64,000 nt of DNA, taken from NCBI GenBank assembly GCA_965247395.1, contig OZ252012.1:1302001-1366000 (forward strand). The letters run 5' to 3'. Positions within the stretch are counted from its first letter, which is position 1. Every line of letters starts with the position of its first letter. Both the position numbers and the translations under genes were made by a program. Below are positions 1 to 8,232 of this stretch, piece after piece. The notes below the pieces were generated by a model. It was given only the letters and a program-made list of their open reading frames with translations, had not been told where the DNA came from and ran no database searches. Source of the stretch: CAYRJD01 sp965247395 (lineage in GTDB: Bacteria; Actinomycetota; Acidimicrobiia; Acidimicrobiales; Poriferisodalaceae).

Positions 1-304
1 GCTTGGGAGCGCTTTCGACTAGATCTTTGGCTTCCTTGAGTCCCAAGCTGGTGAGACTGCGGAGCTCTTTGATGACTTGAATCTTCTTGTCGCCAGCCGA
101 TGTGATCGTCACGGTGAACTCAGTCTTGGCAGCAGCTCCGTCTTCAGCGGCGTCGTCGCCATCAGCTGCAGCGGCCATCATCATCGGAGCTGCGGCGGCG
201 GTGACATCAAAGCGGTCTTCAAACTGCTTCTTTAGGTCGACCAACTCGAGCACCGACATGTTGCCGATTGCGTCGAGAATATCTTCGGTAGAAAGTGTAC
301 TCAT
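1..304 (-). CDS. rplL: 50S ribosomal protein L7/L12, partial at left edge
   Basis: L7/L12 forms the flexible stalk of the large ribosomal subunit that recruits translation GTPases; it binds the stalk base through L10. About 101 residues are visible; the C-terminal end lies beyond the window. The N-terminal dimerisation region (MSTLSTEDILDAIGNMSVLE) is followed by an Ala-rich hinge with DGDD, then the start of the globular domain (TEFTVTITSAGDKK, IKELRSLTSLGLKEAKDLVE). The ATG overlaps the rplJ stop as ATGA, so the pair is probably translationally coupled. Identification is secure. Confidence 0.97.
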   Translation of the reverse strand, partial: MSTLSTEDILDAIGNMSVLELVDLKKQFEDRFDVTAAAAPMMMAAAADGDDAAEDGAAAKTEFTVTITSAGDKKIQVIKELRSLTSLGLKEAKDLVESAPK

Positions 305-1044
305 TGGGTTTTTTCTCCTGATTCTGAGCTGTTAGTGGATTTGGGATCATTTGCCTCTGGCTCGACAGTGCCCTCCGCAACCTCTTCGGTCGCAGAAGCA
401 GCTTCGGTTGCTTGCTTTGGCACGGTCTCAGCCTCAACTTCGACAGTGCTATCTGCTGCCTCTTCGGTCGCAGAAGCAGCTTCGGTTGTTTGCTCTGGCA
501 CGGCCTCAGCGGGCAGCTTGGCGACGAGAGCGTCAAGCAAGCCGGACACCTCGCTCAAGACATTTGACATCATCGAGGCCAAAGCGGACAACGGTGCGGC
601 AAATCCACCAGCCAACTGCGCCAGCACCTCATCGCGCGCGGGCAGCTTGGCTATCTCATCAATCTGGCGGGCATCAACGAAAGCACCCGACAAGATGCCG
701 CCCTTGATTATCAGAGCGTCGTTTTTGGCTGCGAACTGGGTTAGCGCCTTGGCAACTCCCGAAGGATCTTTGCTAGAGAACGCCAGCGCTGTCGGCCCAA
801 TTAACAACTCCATGAACTCGTCAGGAGTCTTGCCCTGCGCCGCACGACGCACGAGGCTGTTCTTATAGATCTTGTATGTCGCTTCGGCGGCGATGAGCGT
901 CCCTCGCAGCTCGGCTAGCTGATCTACGTCTAGCCCGCGGTACTCCGTCAGCAGCACCACATCAGAGTCGGACAGCCATTGCGTGACTTCTTCAACCACA
1001 GCGACCTTGTCGGCACGTGGTTCTGTGCGTGTCGCTCGCTCCAC
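301..1044 (-). CDS. rplJ: 50S ribosomal protein L10 with repeated acidic C-terminal tail
   Basis: L10 anchors L7/L12 dimers to 23S rRNA. I place the start at a GTG at 1044, preceded six bases away by AGGAGA (complement of 1051-1056), giving 247 residues beginning MERATRTEPRADKVAVVEEV. A longer reading from 1131 runs through the leader and is unlikely. The first ~175 residues are ordinary L10. The tail beyond is unusual: two tandem 26-residue units (VPEQTTEAASATEEAADS.. and VPKQATEAASATEEVAEG..) encoded by a 78-bp direct repeat, after the helix that normally binds L7/L12. The family is usually about 165-190 residues. The tail is acidic and probably disordered. Confident family call; the role of the tail is unknown. 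Confidence 0.95.
   Translation of the reverse strand: MERATRTEPRADKVAVVEEVTQWLSDSDVVLLTEYRGLDVDQLAELRGTLIAAEATYKIYKNSLVRRAAQGKTPDEFMELLIGPTALAFSSKDPSGVAKALTQFAAKNDALIIKGGILSGAFVDARQIDEIAKLPARDEVLAQLAGGFAAPLSALASMMSNVLSEVSGLLDALVAKLPAEAVPEQTTEAASATEEAADSTVEVEAETVPKQATEAASATEEVAEGTVEPEANDPKSTNSSESGEKTQ
362..488. repeat. 78-bp in-frame direct repeat in rplJ tail
   Basis: A near-identical stretch (CCTCTTCGGTCGCAGAAGC and flanks) starts at 381 and again at 459, offset 78 bp, which is 26 codons. The shorter flanking match TCGACAGTGC (362 and 440) keeps the same offset, so a whole 78-bp unit was duplicated in frame. Confidence 0.9.
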
Positions 1045-1149
1045 TTGCTCTCTCCTGCTGTTGTGTTGGTATGACTTGAATTTGTGAGACTTGCTGCACA
1101 CTTGCAAGCAAGCAAAGCCAGACCACATCAACCGCTATGAAAAGCAGCT

Positions 1150-1235
1150 AACTGATCCGCCTCGTCAGGCTCGGAAGAGTCGCAACTCGCTCCGACTTGG
1201 TGGCACGAAGGCCGACCGGATGTCTTTGGCGAAGT
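1150..1235 (-). promoter_or_regulatory. Candidate L10 leader (autoregulatory mRNA structure)
   Basis: The 250-base gap between rplA and rplJ contains, on the minus strand, CCAAAGACATCCGGTCGGCC (near 1211-1231) and further on CCTGACGAGGCGGATCAG (near 1154-1171). The arrangement resembles the leader bound by L10-L7/L12 upstream of rplJ in many bacteria, where it represses translation. The match is from memory of the motif style and is not a covariance-model hit. Confidence 0.5.
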
Positions 1236-1294
1236 GCGCAGGGTAGCGGCGCTAACCGCTAGCGGCAACTTGTGGTGCTAGTTGTAGTGCTGTA

Positions 1295-1996
1295 TTAGCT
1301 ACTAGCCAGGGCGGCAGGGTCAACCTTGACGCCTGGGCCCATCGTTGATGACACCGTGATCTTGCGCACGTAGCGACCTTTTGTCGAAGCAGGGCGGGAA
1401 CGCTCCAACTCGTTCATCACGGCACGCAGGTTTGCTTCAAGGTCGGCCTGAGAAAATCCGGCCTTGCCGATCCCTAGCGCTACATTGCCGTAACGATCGG
1501 CGCGAAACTCCACCTTGCCGCTCTTGAAATCGGTCACGGCTTGTTTGATGTTGGAGGTGACCGTTCCGGTCTTCGGATTTGGCATCAGACCACGCGGGCC
1601 CAACACACGGCCCAACTTCCCCACCACCGGCATCATCTCCGGTGTAGCTATGGCTACGTCAAAGTCGATAAAGCCACCTTCGATTCGCTCTGCTAGATCA
1701 CCTGCTCCCACCACGTCTGCTCCTGCGGCGGTTGCGTCTGCAGCATCGTCGCCCTGGGCAAACACCACTACTCGCACGTCACCACCGGTGCCTGACGGCA
1801 ACGCAACCGTGCCGCGCACCATCTGATCTGTCTTGCGAGTATCGACTCCCAGGCGCACCGACAGCTCTACCGTCTCGTCAAAACGAGCGGTCGCGGAGCC
1901 CTTGACAAACTCCAGTGCTTCGGCTGGCTGGTACTGCTTGTCACGATCTAAGCGACTCAAGATGTCCGAAAAACGCTTACCGGTCTTGGCACCCAC
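1295..1996 (-). CDS. rplA: 50S ribosomal protein L1
   Basis: L1 binds 23S rRNA at the mobile stalk near the E site and often represses its own operon by binding mRNA. The 233-residue product has the usual family length and carries the conserved GKLGRVLGPRGLMPNPKTGT and FRADRYGNVALGIGKAGF segments, and the C-terminal TMGPGVKVD. The start is GTG with AAGGGG upstream, only two bases after the rplK stop, so rplK-rplA form one transcription unit. Secure call. Confidence 0.98.
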   Translation of the reverse strand: MGAKTGKRFSDILSRLDRDKQYQPAEALEFVKGSATARFDETVELSVRLGVDTRKTDQMVRGTVALPSGTGGDVRVVVFAQGDDAADATAAGADVVGAGDLAERIEGGFIDFDVAIATPEMMPVVGKLGRVLGPRGLMPNPKTGTVTSNIKQAVTDFKSGKVEFRADRYGNVALGIGKAGFSQADLEANLRAVMNELERSRPASTKGRYVRKITVSSTMGPGVKVDPAALASS

Positions 1997-1998
1997 AG

Positions 1999-2433
1999 CT
2001 AGCCCCTTACCTCTATGCCCATTGAGCGGGCCGTGCCCTCTACCTGAAGCTTGGCGCTGTCAATGTCGCGTGCATTTAGGTCGGGCATCTTTGTGTTAGC
2101 GATTTCGATGACTTGGTCCTTGGTGACCGTGCCAATTATTTCCCGACCCGGTGTTTCCGATGCCTTGTCAAGCTTGGCGGCCTGGCGCAGCAACACAGAG
2201 GTAGGAGGAGTCTTGGTGATAAAGGAAAACGAGCGGTCCTTATAGATGGTGATCTCGGCGGGGATGATGGTGCCGCGCTGAGATTCGGTCTTTGCGTTGT
2301 ACTCCTTGCAAAAATCCATGATGGCAACACCGTGCGGACCGAGGGCGGTGCCGACCGGAGGCGCGGGTGAGGCCTGACCGGCCTGAATCTGAATCTTTAC
2401 AAGGGCTACTGCGTTGGGATCTTTTGCTGGCAT
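1999..2433 (-). CDS. rplK: 50S ribosomal protein L11
   Basis: L11 forms part of the GTPase-associated centre with 23S rRNA and is needed for stringent-response sensing. I start at the ATG at 2433 (MPAKDPNAVALVKIQIQAGQ), giving 144 residues, typical for the family; a longer reading to 2535 would run into the 3' end of nusG. Conserved parts seen are the Pro-rich PAPPVGTALGPHGVAIMDFC and the C-terminal rRNA-binding ARDIDSAKLQVEGTARSMGI. Secure call. Confidence 0.98.
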   Translation of the reverse strand: MPAKDPNAVALVKIQIQAGQASPAPPVGTALGPHGVAIMDFCKEYNAKTESQRGTIIPAEITIYKDRSFSFITKTPPTSVLLRQAAKLDKASETPGREIIGTVTKDQVIEIANTKMPDLNARDIDSAKLQVEGTARSMGIEVRG

Positions 2434-2506
2434 TGTTTTGTTACCTACCGGGTTGTTGGTTCTACTTGCTGCGGTCTTATCTATAACTTCTATAGAGCTT
2501 CTATAG

Positions 2507-3295
2507 CTAAATCTTGGCGACCTGAGAAAACTCAAGCTCCACCGGAGTTTCTCTACCGAAGATGTTGACCAGCACCTTCACACGCAGGTGCTCTTCGTTT
2601 ATTTCGACCACCTGTCCTTGGAAGTCGGAGAACGGGCCATCTTTGATGCGCACACTCTCGTCGATCTCATAGATAACGCTCGGCTTGGTGCGGCGCTGTG
2701 GTTCTTCGCCCGGCTCAGGTGTCTGCAAGAACGTCTCGACTTCACGTCGCTTGAGCTGGGCCGGCCGACCGTCTGGCCCGGCAAAGCCGGTAATGCCTGG
2801 CGTCGCCTTTATGTCCATGAACACCGATTCGTCTTTGTCGCAACGGATCAGCAGGTAACCGGGGAAGATCTTCTTCTTAACGACAACCTTCCGGCCGTTC
2901 TTGAACTCGATGACGTCCTCCATGGGCACTTCGATTTCATGAATCTTGTCCTCTAGGTTGAGCACGGACATGCGAGCCTCAAGGTTTTGCTTCACCTTCT
3001 TCTCGTAGCCCGATTGGGTGTGCACAACGAACCACTTGCCTGGCCGGTCATAGGGCGACTGGGAAGGCTCGCTCTGCGCAGCCGCATCAAGCACAGGCTC
3101 GCTCTGCGTAGCCTCAGCTGGGCTTTGCGTAGTCGCATCAAGCACAGGCTCGGTCGCGGCACTTGCTTCGCTGGCTGCAGATTCGCCGTCTTGTTCGCTG
3201 TGTTCCCTGTGCAATATCCCCGTGGTAGCGGAGGTGTCGCCAAGTTGGCGGCGCGCCGCCTCCATCGGGTTAGGGGTTTGAGAAGTGTCGCTCAT
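2507..3295 (-). CDS. nusG: Transcription termination/antitermination factor NusG, extended N-terminus
   Basis: NusG binds RNA polymerase and couples it to Rho or the ribosome. The NGN domain starts near residue 87 (WFVVHTQSGYEKKVKQNL) and contains KKIFPGYLLIRC; the KOW domain is at the C-terminus (VRIKDGPFSDFQGQV). The first ~85 residues are an added Ala/Ser/Glu/Gln-rich segment in which QSEPVLDA and related blocks recur; at DNA level GGCTCGCTCTGCG recurs with a 30-bp offset near 3067-3110. Actinobacterial NusG often has an acidic N-terminal extension, so an extension is expected; its repeated make-up fits the wider repeat pattern in this window. Family call secure. Confidence 0.96.
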   Translation of the reverse strand: MSDTSQTPNPMEAARRQLGDTSATTGILHREHSEQDGESAASEASAATEPVLDATTQSPAEATQSEPVLDAAAQSEPSQSPYDRPGKWFVVHTQSGYEKKVKQNLEARMSVLNLEDKIHEIEVPMEDVIEFKNGRKVVVKKKIFPGYLLIRCDKDESVFMDIKATPGITGFAGPDGRPAQLKRREVETFLQTPEPGEEPQRRTKPSVIYEIDESVRIKDGPFSDFQGQVVEINEEHLRVKVLVNIFGRETPVELEFSQVAKI

Positions 3296-3318
3296 TGGTA
3301 AATCTCGTCCAGTAACAA

Positions 3319-3630
3319 CTAAATAACGTCAAACAGGTTCAGCACGGCCTCACCCAACACGTAGTCGAGACCAGCAATCACCGTCGTCAACAGCACGATC
3401 GTGATGAACACCACGATGGAGTAATTGACAACTTCTGACCGAGTGGGCCAGTTGACCTTGCTCAGTTCCGATCGCACTTCTCCCACGAACTGCCGTGGGC
3501 TTGAACGGCGTGCGTCTTCGGTTTGAGCGTTTACGGCTGGTCGGCGGTCACGATTGCCAACCGGGGTGCCGTCAGCAGCCATCTCGCCTTGTCGTTGTAG
3601 ATGGCGCCTTGTGCGCCGGTTCATCGCCAT
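3319..3630 (-). CDS. secE: Preprotein translocase subunit SecE
   Basis: SecE is the small clamp subunit of the SecYEG channel. The predicted 103-residue protein starts at the ATG at 3630 (MAMNRRTRRHLQRQ) with GGAG eight bases upstream; a start further up would run through the tRNA-Trp. The conserved amphipathic stretch (FVGEVRSELSKVNWPTRSEV) and one membrane segment (IVVFITIVLLTTVIAGLDYV) are present near the C-terminus. The longer charged N-terminus is normal for actinobacteria. It lies 23 bases upstream of nusG. Confidence 0.95.
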   Translation of the reverse strand: MAMNRRTRRHLQRQGEMAADGTPVGNRDRRPAVNAQTEDARRSSPRQFVGEVRSELSKVNWPTRSEVVNYSIVVFITIVLLTTVIAGLDYVLGEAVLNLFDVI

Positions 3631-3660
3631 GTGTTTGTCTCCAGCCAAGTTGGATGCGAG

Positions 3661-3734
3661 CAGGGCAGGGGGGAATCGAACCCCCAACCTTCGGTTTTGG
3701 AGACCGGTGCTCTACCTAATTGAGCTACTGCCCT
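3661..3734 (-). tRNA. tRNA-Trp (anticodon CCA)
   Basis: A full cloverleaf on the minus strand: acceptor AGGGCAG/CTGCCCT, anticodon loop CTCCAAA, T-loop GGTTCGATTCC, discriminator G, as usual for tRNA-Trp. The 3' CCA is not encoded. It sits directly upstream of secE, as in many actinobacteria. Confidence 0.96.
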
Positions 3735-3831
3735 AGAAAAAGGGCTTGGGAGCCCTAGAGCGAAAGCTCCTTGAGCAGCCCGCCATCTTACAAGCGCCCG
3801 CTGCCTCTGCAACTGCCAGCAGGCGAATCGG

Positions 3832-3905
3832 TAGCGGGACTGGGACTCGAACCCAGGACCTCACGATTATGAACCGTGCGCTCTGACCAGCTGAGCTATC
3901 CCGCC
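3832..3905 (-). tRNA. tRNA-Met, elongator type (anticodon CAT)
   Basis: Cloverleaf on the minus strand with acceptor GGCGGGA/TCCCGCT, anticodon stem CACGG/TCGTG and loop TTCATAA. It lacks the three G-C pairs of initiator tRNA. A CAT anticodon could also be a lysidine-modified tRNA-Ile2; the Thr-Met-Trp order typical of actinobacteria favours Met. Confidence 0.88.
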
Positions 3906-3939
3906 TGTTACGGCGAAGGCTAACGATGCCACTCAGTGG

Positions 3940-4012
3940 AGCCCCGTGCCGGAATCGAACCGGCGACACCAGCCTTACCATGGCTGTGCTCTACCTACTG
4001 AGCTAACGGGGC
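3940..4012 (-). tRNA. tRNA-Thr (anticodon GGT)
   Basis: Cloverleaf on the minus strand with acceptor GCCCCGT/ACGGGGC, anticodon stem CAGCC/GGCTG, loop ATGGTAA and T-loop GGTTCGATTCC. First of three tRNA genes read towards secE. Confidence 0.96.
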
Positions 4013-4081
4013 AACCGGACGGGTGAGCCTACATAGCCGATACAGCCCAGCCCATAGGTCAGCGGCGGTATTCTGCAGGCG

Positions 4082-4648
4082 ATGTTTACTCGGCCTGCCA
4101 CGCTCTCCGATGCCAACGCGATAGCGGACATCTACAACCACGAGGTGCATTCGGGTGTTTCAACATTTGACATGACACCGCGCACGATGTCCGAGCAAGA
4201 GGAATGGCTAAGTAACCACGCTGGTGCACATCCGTGCATAGTTGCCTTCAAAGGTACGCCCAGCGACCTCGGCCAGCTGGCCGGCTGGGCAAGCCTGTCG
4301 CCTTACCGACCGCGACCGGCCTACTCAACCAGCGTTGAAGATTCGGTTTACGTGCACCCCGACTTTCAACGCCAAGGTGTGGGCGACTTGCTGCTCGGCG
4401 ACCTCGTCGATATCAGCGACAGTTTGGGCTTTCACTCCATCTTCGCTCGCATATCAGCAGAGAGTGAGAGCAATGGCGCTATCGGCGAAGTCAGCCGATC
4501 AGCGCAGGCCAGCGGAGCGGCATCCATTGCGTTACATCGCAAACACGGCTTTGAGATAGTGGGGGTCGAACGTGAGGTCGGACGCAAGTTCGGGCGCTGG
4601 CTGGACGTGACGCTTATGCAGCGAATCTTCGCGTCTAGCGAGCAGTAG
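4082..4648 (+). CDS. GNAT-family N-acetyltransferase, PAT-like
   Basis: Predicted to move an acetyl group from acetyl-CoA to an amine, probably cytosolic. The 188-residue protein follows the phosphinothricin/methionine-sulfoximine acetyltransferase pattern: N-terminal RPATLSDANAIADIYNHEV, central VYVHPDFQRQGVGDLLLGDL (acetyl-CoA loop QRQGVG) and C-terminal ALHRKHGFEIVGVEREVGRK. An insertion of about 15 residues (ESNGAIGEVSRSAQASGAAS) interrupts the usual run just before ALHRKHGF. It stands alone between the tRNAs and menB. Substrate cannot be told from sequence. Confidence 0.85.
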   Translation: MFTRPATLSDANAIADIYNHEVHSGVSTFDMTPRTMSEQEEWLSNHAGAHPCIVAFKGTPSDLGQLAGWASLSPYRPRPAYSTSVEDSVYVHPDFQRQGVGDLLLGDLVDISDSLGFHSIFARISAESESNGAIGEVSRSAQASGAASIALHRKHGFEIVGVEREVGRKFGRWLDVTLMQRIFASSEQ

Positions 4649-4704
4649 CTGACGCAGCCAGGAACACAGCTCGTCTGGTGCTATCGCGCGCCAACTATTT
4701 ACTC

Positions 4705-4727
4705 AGCTGGGCGCTGCCGCGCCAGCT
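4705..4727. terminator. Hairpin between convergent GNAT and menB genes
   Basis: An inverted repeat (AGCTGGGCGC ... GCGCCAGCT with one bulged base) lies in the 81-base gap between the two convergent genes. It has no T-run, so it may be a weak bidirectional terminator. Confidence 0.35.
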
Positions 4728-4729
4728 AT

Positions 4730-5662
4730 CTAAAAGTGCCAGGGAAACTCGCTGAAACGCGGATCGCGTTTCTCTAAGAAGGCGTCTCGCCCTTCGGCTG
4801 CCTCTTCGGAGGCGTACATCAAGCGGGTCACCTCACCAGCAAAAACCTGTTGACCCACTAGTCCGTCGTCCACCAGATTAAAAGCCAGCTTGCACATCCG
4901 CTGCGCCAAAGGAGAGCGCTGGTTGATCTCAGCAGCCCACTCCAGGGCCACCTGTTCAAGCTGGTCATGCGGCACCACCGCATTTACGTCACCCATTTCA
5001 AAGCGTTGCTGAGCGGTGTGCGTGTGCCCCAACAAAAAGATCTCTCGCGCACGCTTTTGTCCGACCTGTCGCGCTAGTAGAGCCGACCCAAACCCTGCAT
5101 CAAGGCTGCCCACATTGGTGTCGGTTTGTTTGAAGCGAGCATGCTCTTGGCTAGCCAGAGTCAGGTCGCAGACCACGTGCAACGAATGCCCTCCGCCCGC
5201 TGCCCAGCCCGGCACCACGCAGATCGCCACCTTCGGCATGGTCCGAATCAGACGCTGCACCTCAAGAATGTGCAGTCGTCCTACCTTGGTCGGGTCAATA
5301 TCGGCTGCAGTTTCGCCGTCGGCATAGCGATAACCGTCACGCCCGCGCACCCGTTGATCTCCGCCGGAGCAAAACGCCCAGCCACCGTCATCGAGTGAGG
5401 GGCCGTTGCCGGTGAGAATCACACAACCAACGTCGGTAGTCATGCGTGCGTGATCAAGCGCGCGATACAACTCATCGACGGTGCTTGGCCTGAACGCATT
5501 GCGCACGTGCGGCCTATCAAAAGCGATGCGCACCGTGCCGTGCTCAACACTGCGGTGATAGGTGATGTCTGTTAGGGCCGACTCGCCCTCAAATGCCGCA
5601 CCTTTAACTTCGGCCCAGGCGCTTGGGTCAAACAGCTCAGACACGTTCGGCAATGACGACAT
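4730..5662 (-). CDS. menB: 1,4-dihydroxy-2-naphthoyl-CoA synthase (MenB)
   Basis: MenB closes the second ring of the menaquinone head group from o-succinylbenzoyl-CoA. The 310 residues match actinobacterial MenB length. Crotonase-fold landmarks: FDRPHVRNAFRPSTVDEL, the characteristic GGWAFCSGGDQRVRGRDGYR, oxyanion-loop PGWAAGGGHSLHVVCDLTL, NVGSLDAGFGSALLARQVG, and the C-terminal EGRDAFLEKRDPRFSEFPWH. An ATG at 5662 follows AGAGAGG at good spacing. No other menaquinone genes are seen next to it. Confidence 0.96.
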   Translation of the reverse strand: MSSLPNVSELFDPSAWAEVKGAAFEGESALTDITYHRSVEHGTVRIAFDRPHVRNAFRPSTVDELYRALDHARMTTDVGCVILTGNGPSLDDGGWAFCSGGDQRVRGRDGYRYADGETAADIDPTKVGRLHILEVQRLIRTMPKVAICVVPGWAAGGGHSLHVVCDLTLASQEHARFKQTDTNVGSLDAGFGSALLARQVGQKRAREIFLLGHTHTAQQRFEMGDVNAVVPHDQLEQVALEWAAEINQRSPLAQRMCKLAFNLVDDGLVGQQVFAGEVTRLMYASEEAAEGRDAFLEKRDPRFSEFPWHF

Positions 5663-5712
5663 CCGCGCCTCTCTAGTTCAAAGCCCTGAGATTAGATCTG
5701 CGGGCTAGATAT

Positions 5713-7170
5713 TTATGTGGTTCGTTGCAGAACAATCTCTGCGGTACCGGTACGCGTATCAATCGTCATCGCACCGTTAAAGCTTCCGTCTCCGGTCAAA
5801 GGCACCGCTGTGCGTGCCGTCACGTCAGCGTCTGGCGAAACCAGCACCTGGGAGACAAAGTCTGCGTCAACCACTAAGTCAGCGCCCTGAACAACCATCA
5901 TCGGTGACCCGATATGGCTGGCAGAGCCACTCAACTCAACCCTTAACAACGTGCCGTCGGGCAGGTCAATTATCAGCACACCAGAGAGTGCGTGCCGCAT
6001 TACCTCAACACCAGAGCCAAGCTGATCATCGATCGCTGGTCGTGCGATTGGATCCGCCGTCAGTTGGCTGGTCGGGTTGATGGTGGCATCTATGAAACCG
6101 TCTGCGGTTTGCAAGGTGACCGCGCCTGTCAAGCTCAATGTCGAAGAGTCGTCACCGGTCACTTCGGTCACTGTCAGGTTGTAGGCGGCGATGCTCAGTG
6201 GCGCGCCAGCCTCTAAACGATTGAGCCCAACAACAAACTGTGTGCTCGCAGACGGATCTGCGGCACCGGCTTGCGCGCCCTCTGCTGTGCTACCCGGGTC
6301 CGCACCGAGTGAGCCTGTGCCAACCCGATCTGAACCTGCGGACGTGCCGCTAGTTGTGCCATTGGAATCCGAGCCAGCCGGAGCGGCCACTCCCAAATCC
6401 TCAGTAGTGCCGCCAGTGGATGGCGCAGCATCGCTGAGCGTCTCATCGTTAGCTAGGCCTAGGTCAGCCTCTTGCGTGCGCACCACCTCAGCCAGCGATG
6501 GAGCAAATTGCTGCTGCGGCGTATCGCCTGCAGACGACAGCACCACCGCTAGCAACGCAGTACCGGCTGCGGCCTTGCCGATCAATGGCAACACGACTCC
6601 GATGAGCGGTAGCAGCATCGCGCCCTTTAGTGCTTTTCGCAGTGTCTTTGAGGCACGCGATACCCGGGCCCGTGCGTTCTCCTCGGTAACACCGGTCCTT
6701 GCAGCTACCTCGGGATAGGGCAGCTCATCAACCACACGCAGCCTTAAAGCCTCTTGGTAGTTGGCGGACAACTTCCCAAACGCCGCCAACAGTTCGGAGT
6801 TGTCAACGTCAAGCTGCAGATCATCTTCGGGTCTGACGTCGTCAAACAGGTTGTAATCGGGGCTTCCACTTAAGCGCTCAGCCTTGGCGTGCTCGCGGCT
6901 ACGACGCTTGGACTCGTCGTAGCAGACGTTGTCCAAAATTCTCTGCAGCCATGGGCCCAGCATGTACTCACCGTTGAAGCGCGGCAGAGCTCGCAGGGCT
7001 CTCACCAGCGTCTCTTGCACAGCATCCTCGGCGGCATCGCGACAGCGCAAACGCATATGAGCGCGCGTCACCAACCGAGGCCGATACTCACGAACTAGAG
7101 CATTGAAGGCCTCAGAGTCACCCGATTGGTGAGCGATGACTATCGCGCGATCATTTGTGTAAGGAGCCAT
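5713..7170 (-). CDS. ECF-like sigma factor fused to membrane segment and exported domain
   Basis: The first ~182 residues are an ECF sigma factor: region 2 around residues 15-92 (DAAEDAVQETLVRALRALP, GPWLQRILDNVCYDESKRR) and region 4 around 126-182 (LSANYQEALRLRVVDELPY, GVTEENARARVSRASKTLRK). Next is a hydrophobic stretch (~184-214) that could cross the membrane once or twice, then about 270 residues with a Ser/Thr/Gly-rich linker and a domain of unknown type (TVTEVTGDDSSTLSLTGAVT). I use the ATG at 7170 (MAPYTND) rather than 7209. A sigma factor carrying its own membrane anchor suggests signal-dependent release or membrane-bound regulation; this is inference. No separate anti-sigma gene is adjacent. 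Confidence 0.85.
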   Translation of the reverse strand: MAPYTNDRAIVIAHQSGDSEAFNALVREYRPRLVTRAHMRLRCRDAAEDAVQETLVRALRALPRFNGEYMLGPWLQRILDNVCYDESKRRSREHAKAERLSGSPDYNLFDDVRPEDDLQLDVDNSELLAAFGKLSANYQEALRLRVVDELPYPEVAARTGVTEENARARVSRASKTLRKALKGAMLLPLIGVVLPLIGKAAAGTALLAVVLSSAGDTPQQQFAPSLAEVVRTQEADLGLANDETLSDAAPSTGGTTEDLGVAAPAGSDSNGTTSGTSAGSDRVGTGSLGADPGSTAEGAQAGAADPSASTQFVVGLNRLEAGAPLSIAAYNLTVTEVTGDDSSTLSLTGAVTLQTADGFIDATINPTSQLTADPIARPAIDDQLGSGVEVMRHALSGVLIIDLPDGTLLRVELSGSASHIGSPMMVVQGADLVVDADFVSQVLVSPDADVTARTAVPLTGDGSFNGAMTIDTRTGTAEIVLQRTT

Positions 7171-7295
7171 ACAGGTTGTTGTCGTTTTAAGAGTACCGCA
7201 CCAGAGCACGGAAATGAAGCGGAGTTTGAAGTTTTTTCAGTCTAGGTCTAGGTCTGGGCCTAGGCCCAGAGAGTCGTTCTAACTGATGTATTGCG

Positions 7296-8192
7296 CTATG
7301 TAGCGGCTTTTGATTGCTGGTCCATTATCACCACCGACAACGCTGTAATAACGACACCCATCCCCACGAACTGCAGCGCATTCACTTGTTCATTCAAGAA
7401 CACCCAGGCCAGCACAGTGGAAGTTACTGGGATGGTGAGCGTCAGCGTTGAGGCGAGCCATGCGGCTATGCGTGCCAGCGACCAATTCATCAACATGTGC
7501 GACATGAAGCCTGGCACTATCGCCAATACCACCAGCCAAACCCAAGCGCCAGACGAAGGTACAACAAACACCTGCCCCGAAAACAGCGCAAACGGAGTAA
7601 CCACTATTGAACAGATCAGCGCAGTGGCGCCGGTGTACTGCGCTGAAGAAATCTTTGTGCTGCAGATCTTTGAGAATAAGAAATAGCCCGTCCAGGCGAA
7701 CAGAGCGAGCAAAGCCACCGCGTCGCCCAGCGGACTCCAATCAGGAACGCCAGACGAGCCGAGCACCACAACCACTACACCGACGATTGCAACACCATTG
7801 AGCGCCCAGTGACGTCCGCGCGGTCGTTCGCCAAATAGTCGCGGAGCAAGAAACAACATCAGCACCGGTTGTAGCGAGCTCATAACTGTTGCGTTAGCGA
7901 TGGTGGTGAGACGAATTGCGGTGAAGAAGAACATGATGTCAAAGGCGAGCGAAACCCCTCCCCATAAAGACACCTTGATTGAGTTGAGTTTCAATGGCGA
8001 CCCGTTGAGGCGCAGAAACGCCAGCACGATGATGCAGTACAACCACATACGCCAGAAGGTGACCGCTAACGGTCCGAGCTCAGCAAGACCCTTGGAGATG
8101 ACTCCTGACGCTGACCAGCCCACCATCGCTATGACCGCTCCTAGCGTGCCAAACGATTTATCTGCTGCCGGTACAGCGGTGGTTTCGCTCAT
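7296..8192 (-). CDS. DMT-superfamily (EamA) transporter
   Basis: A 298-residue integral membrane protein with about ten hydrophobic segments arranged as two EamA repeats (GTLGAVIAMVGWSASGVISK near the start; ALFAWTGYFLFSKICSTKIS at the start of the second half; C-terminal NEQVNALQFVGMGVVITALS). Such proteins export metabolites or amino acids. Substrate unknown. Single gene, convergent with nothing nearby; it shares no obvious operon with the glycosyltransferase behind it. Confidence 0.88.
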   Translation of the reverse strand: MSETTAVPAADKSFGTLGAVIAMVGWSASGVISKGLAELGPLAVTFWRMWLYCIIVLAFLRLNGSPLKLNSIKVSLWGGVSLAFDIMFFFTAIRLTTIANATVMSSLQPVLMLFLAPRLFGERPRGRHWALNGVAIVGVVVVVLGSSGVPDWSPLGDAVALLALFAWTGYFLFSKICSTKISSAQYTGATALICSIVVTPFALFSGQVFVVPSSGAWVWLVVLAIVPGFMSHMLMNWSLARIAAWLASTLTLTIPVTSTVLAWVFLNEQVNALQFVGMGVVITALSVVIMDQQSKAAT

Positions 8193-8232
8193 GAGATGGG
8201 ACCGATCTGGATTGCGAGCGCTGTTCGCAGTG

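Noticed and set aside
301..1131. Longer L10 reading starting at 1131
   Set aside because: The first 29 residues do not look like L10, and a good ribosome site precedes the GTG at 1044.
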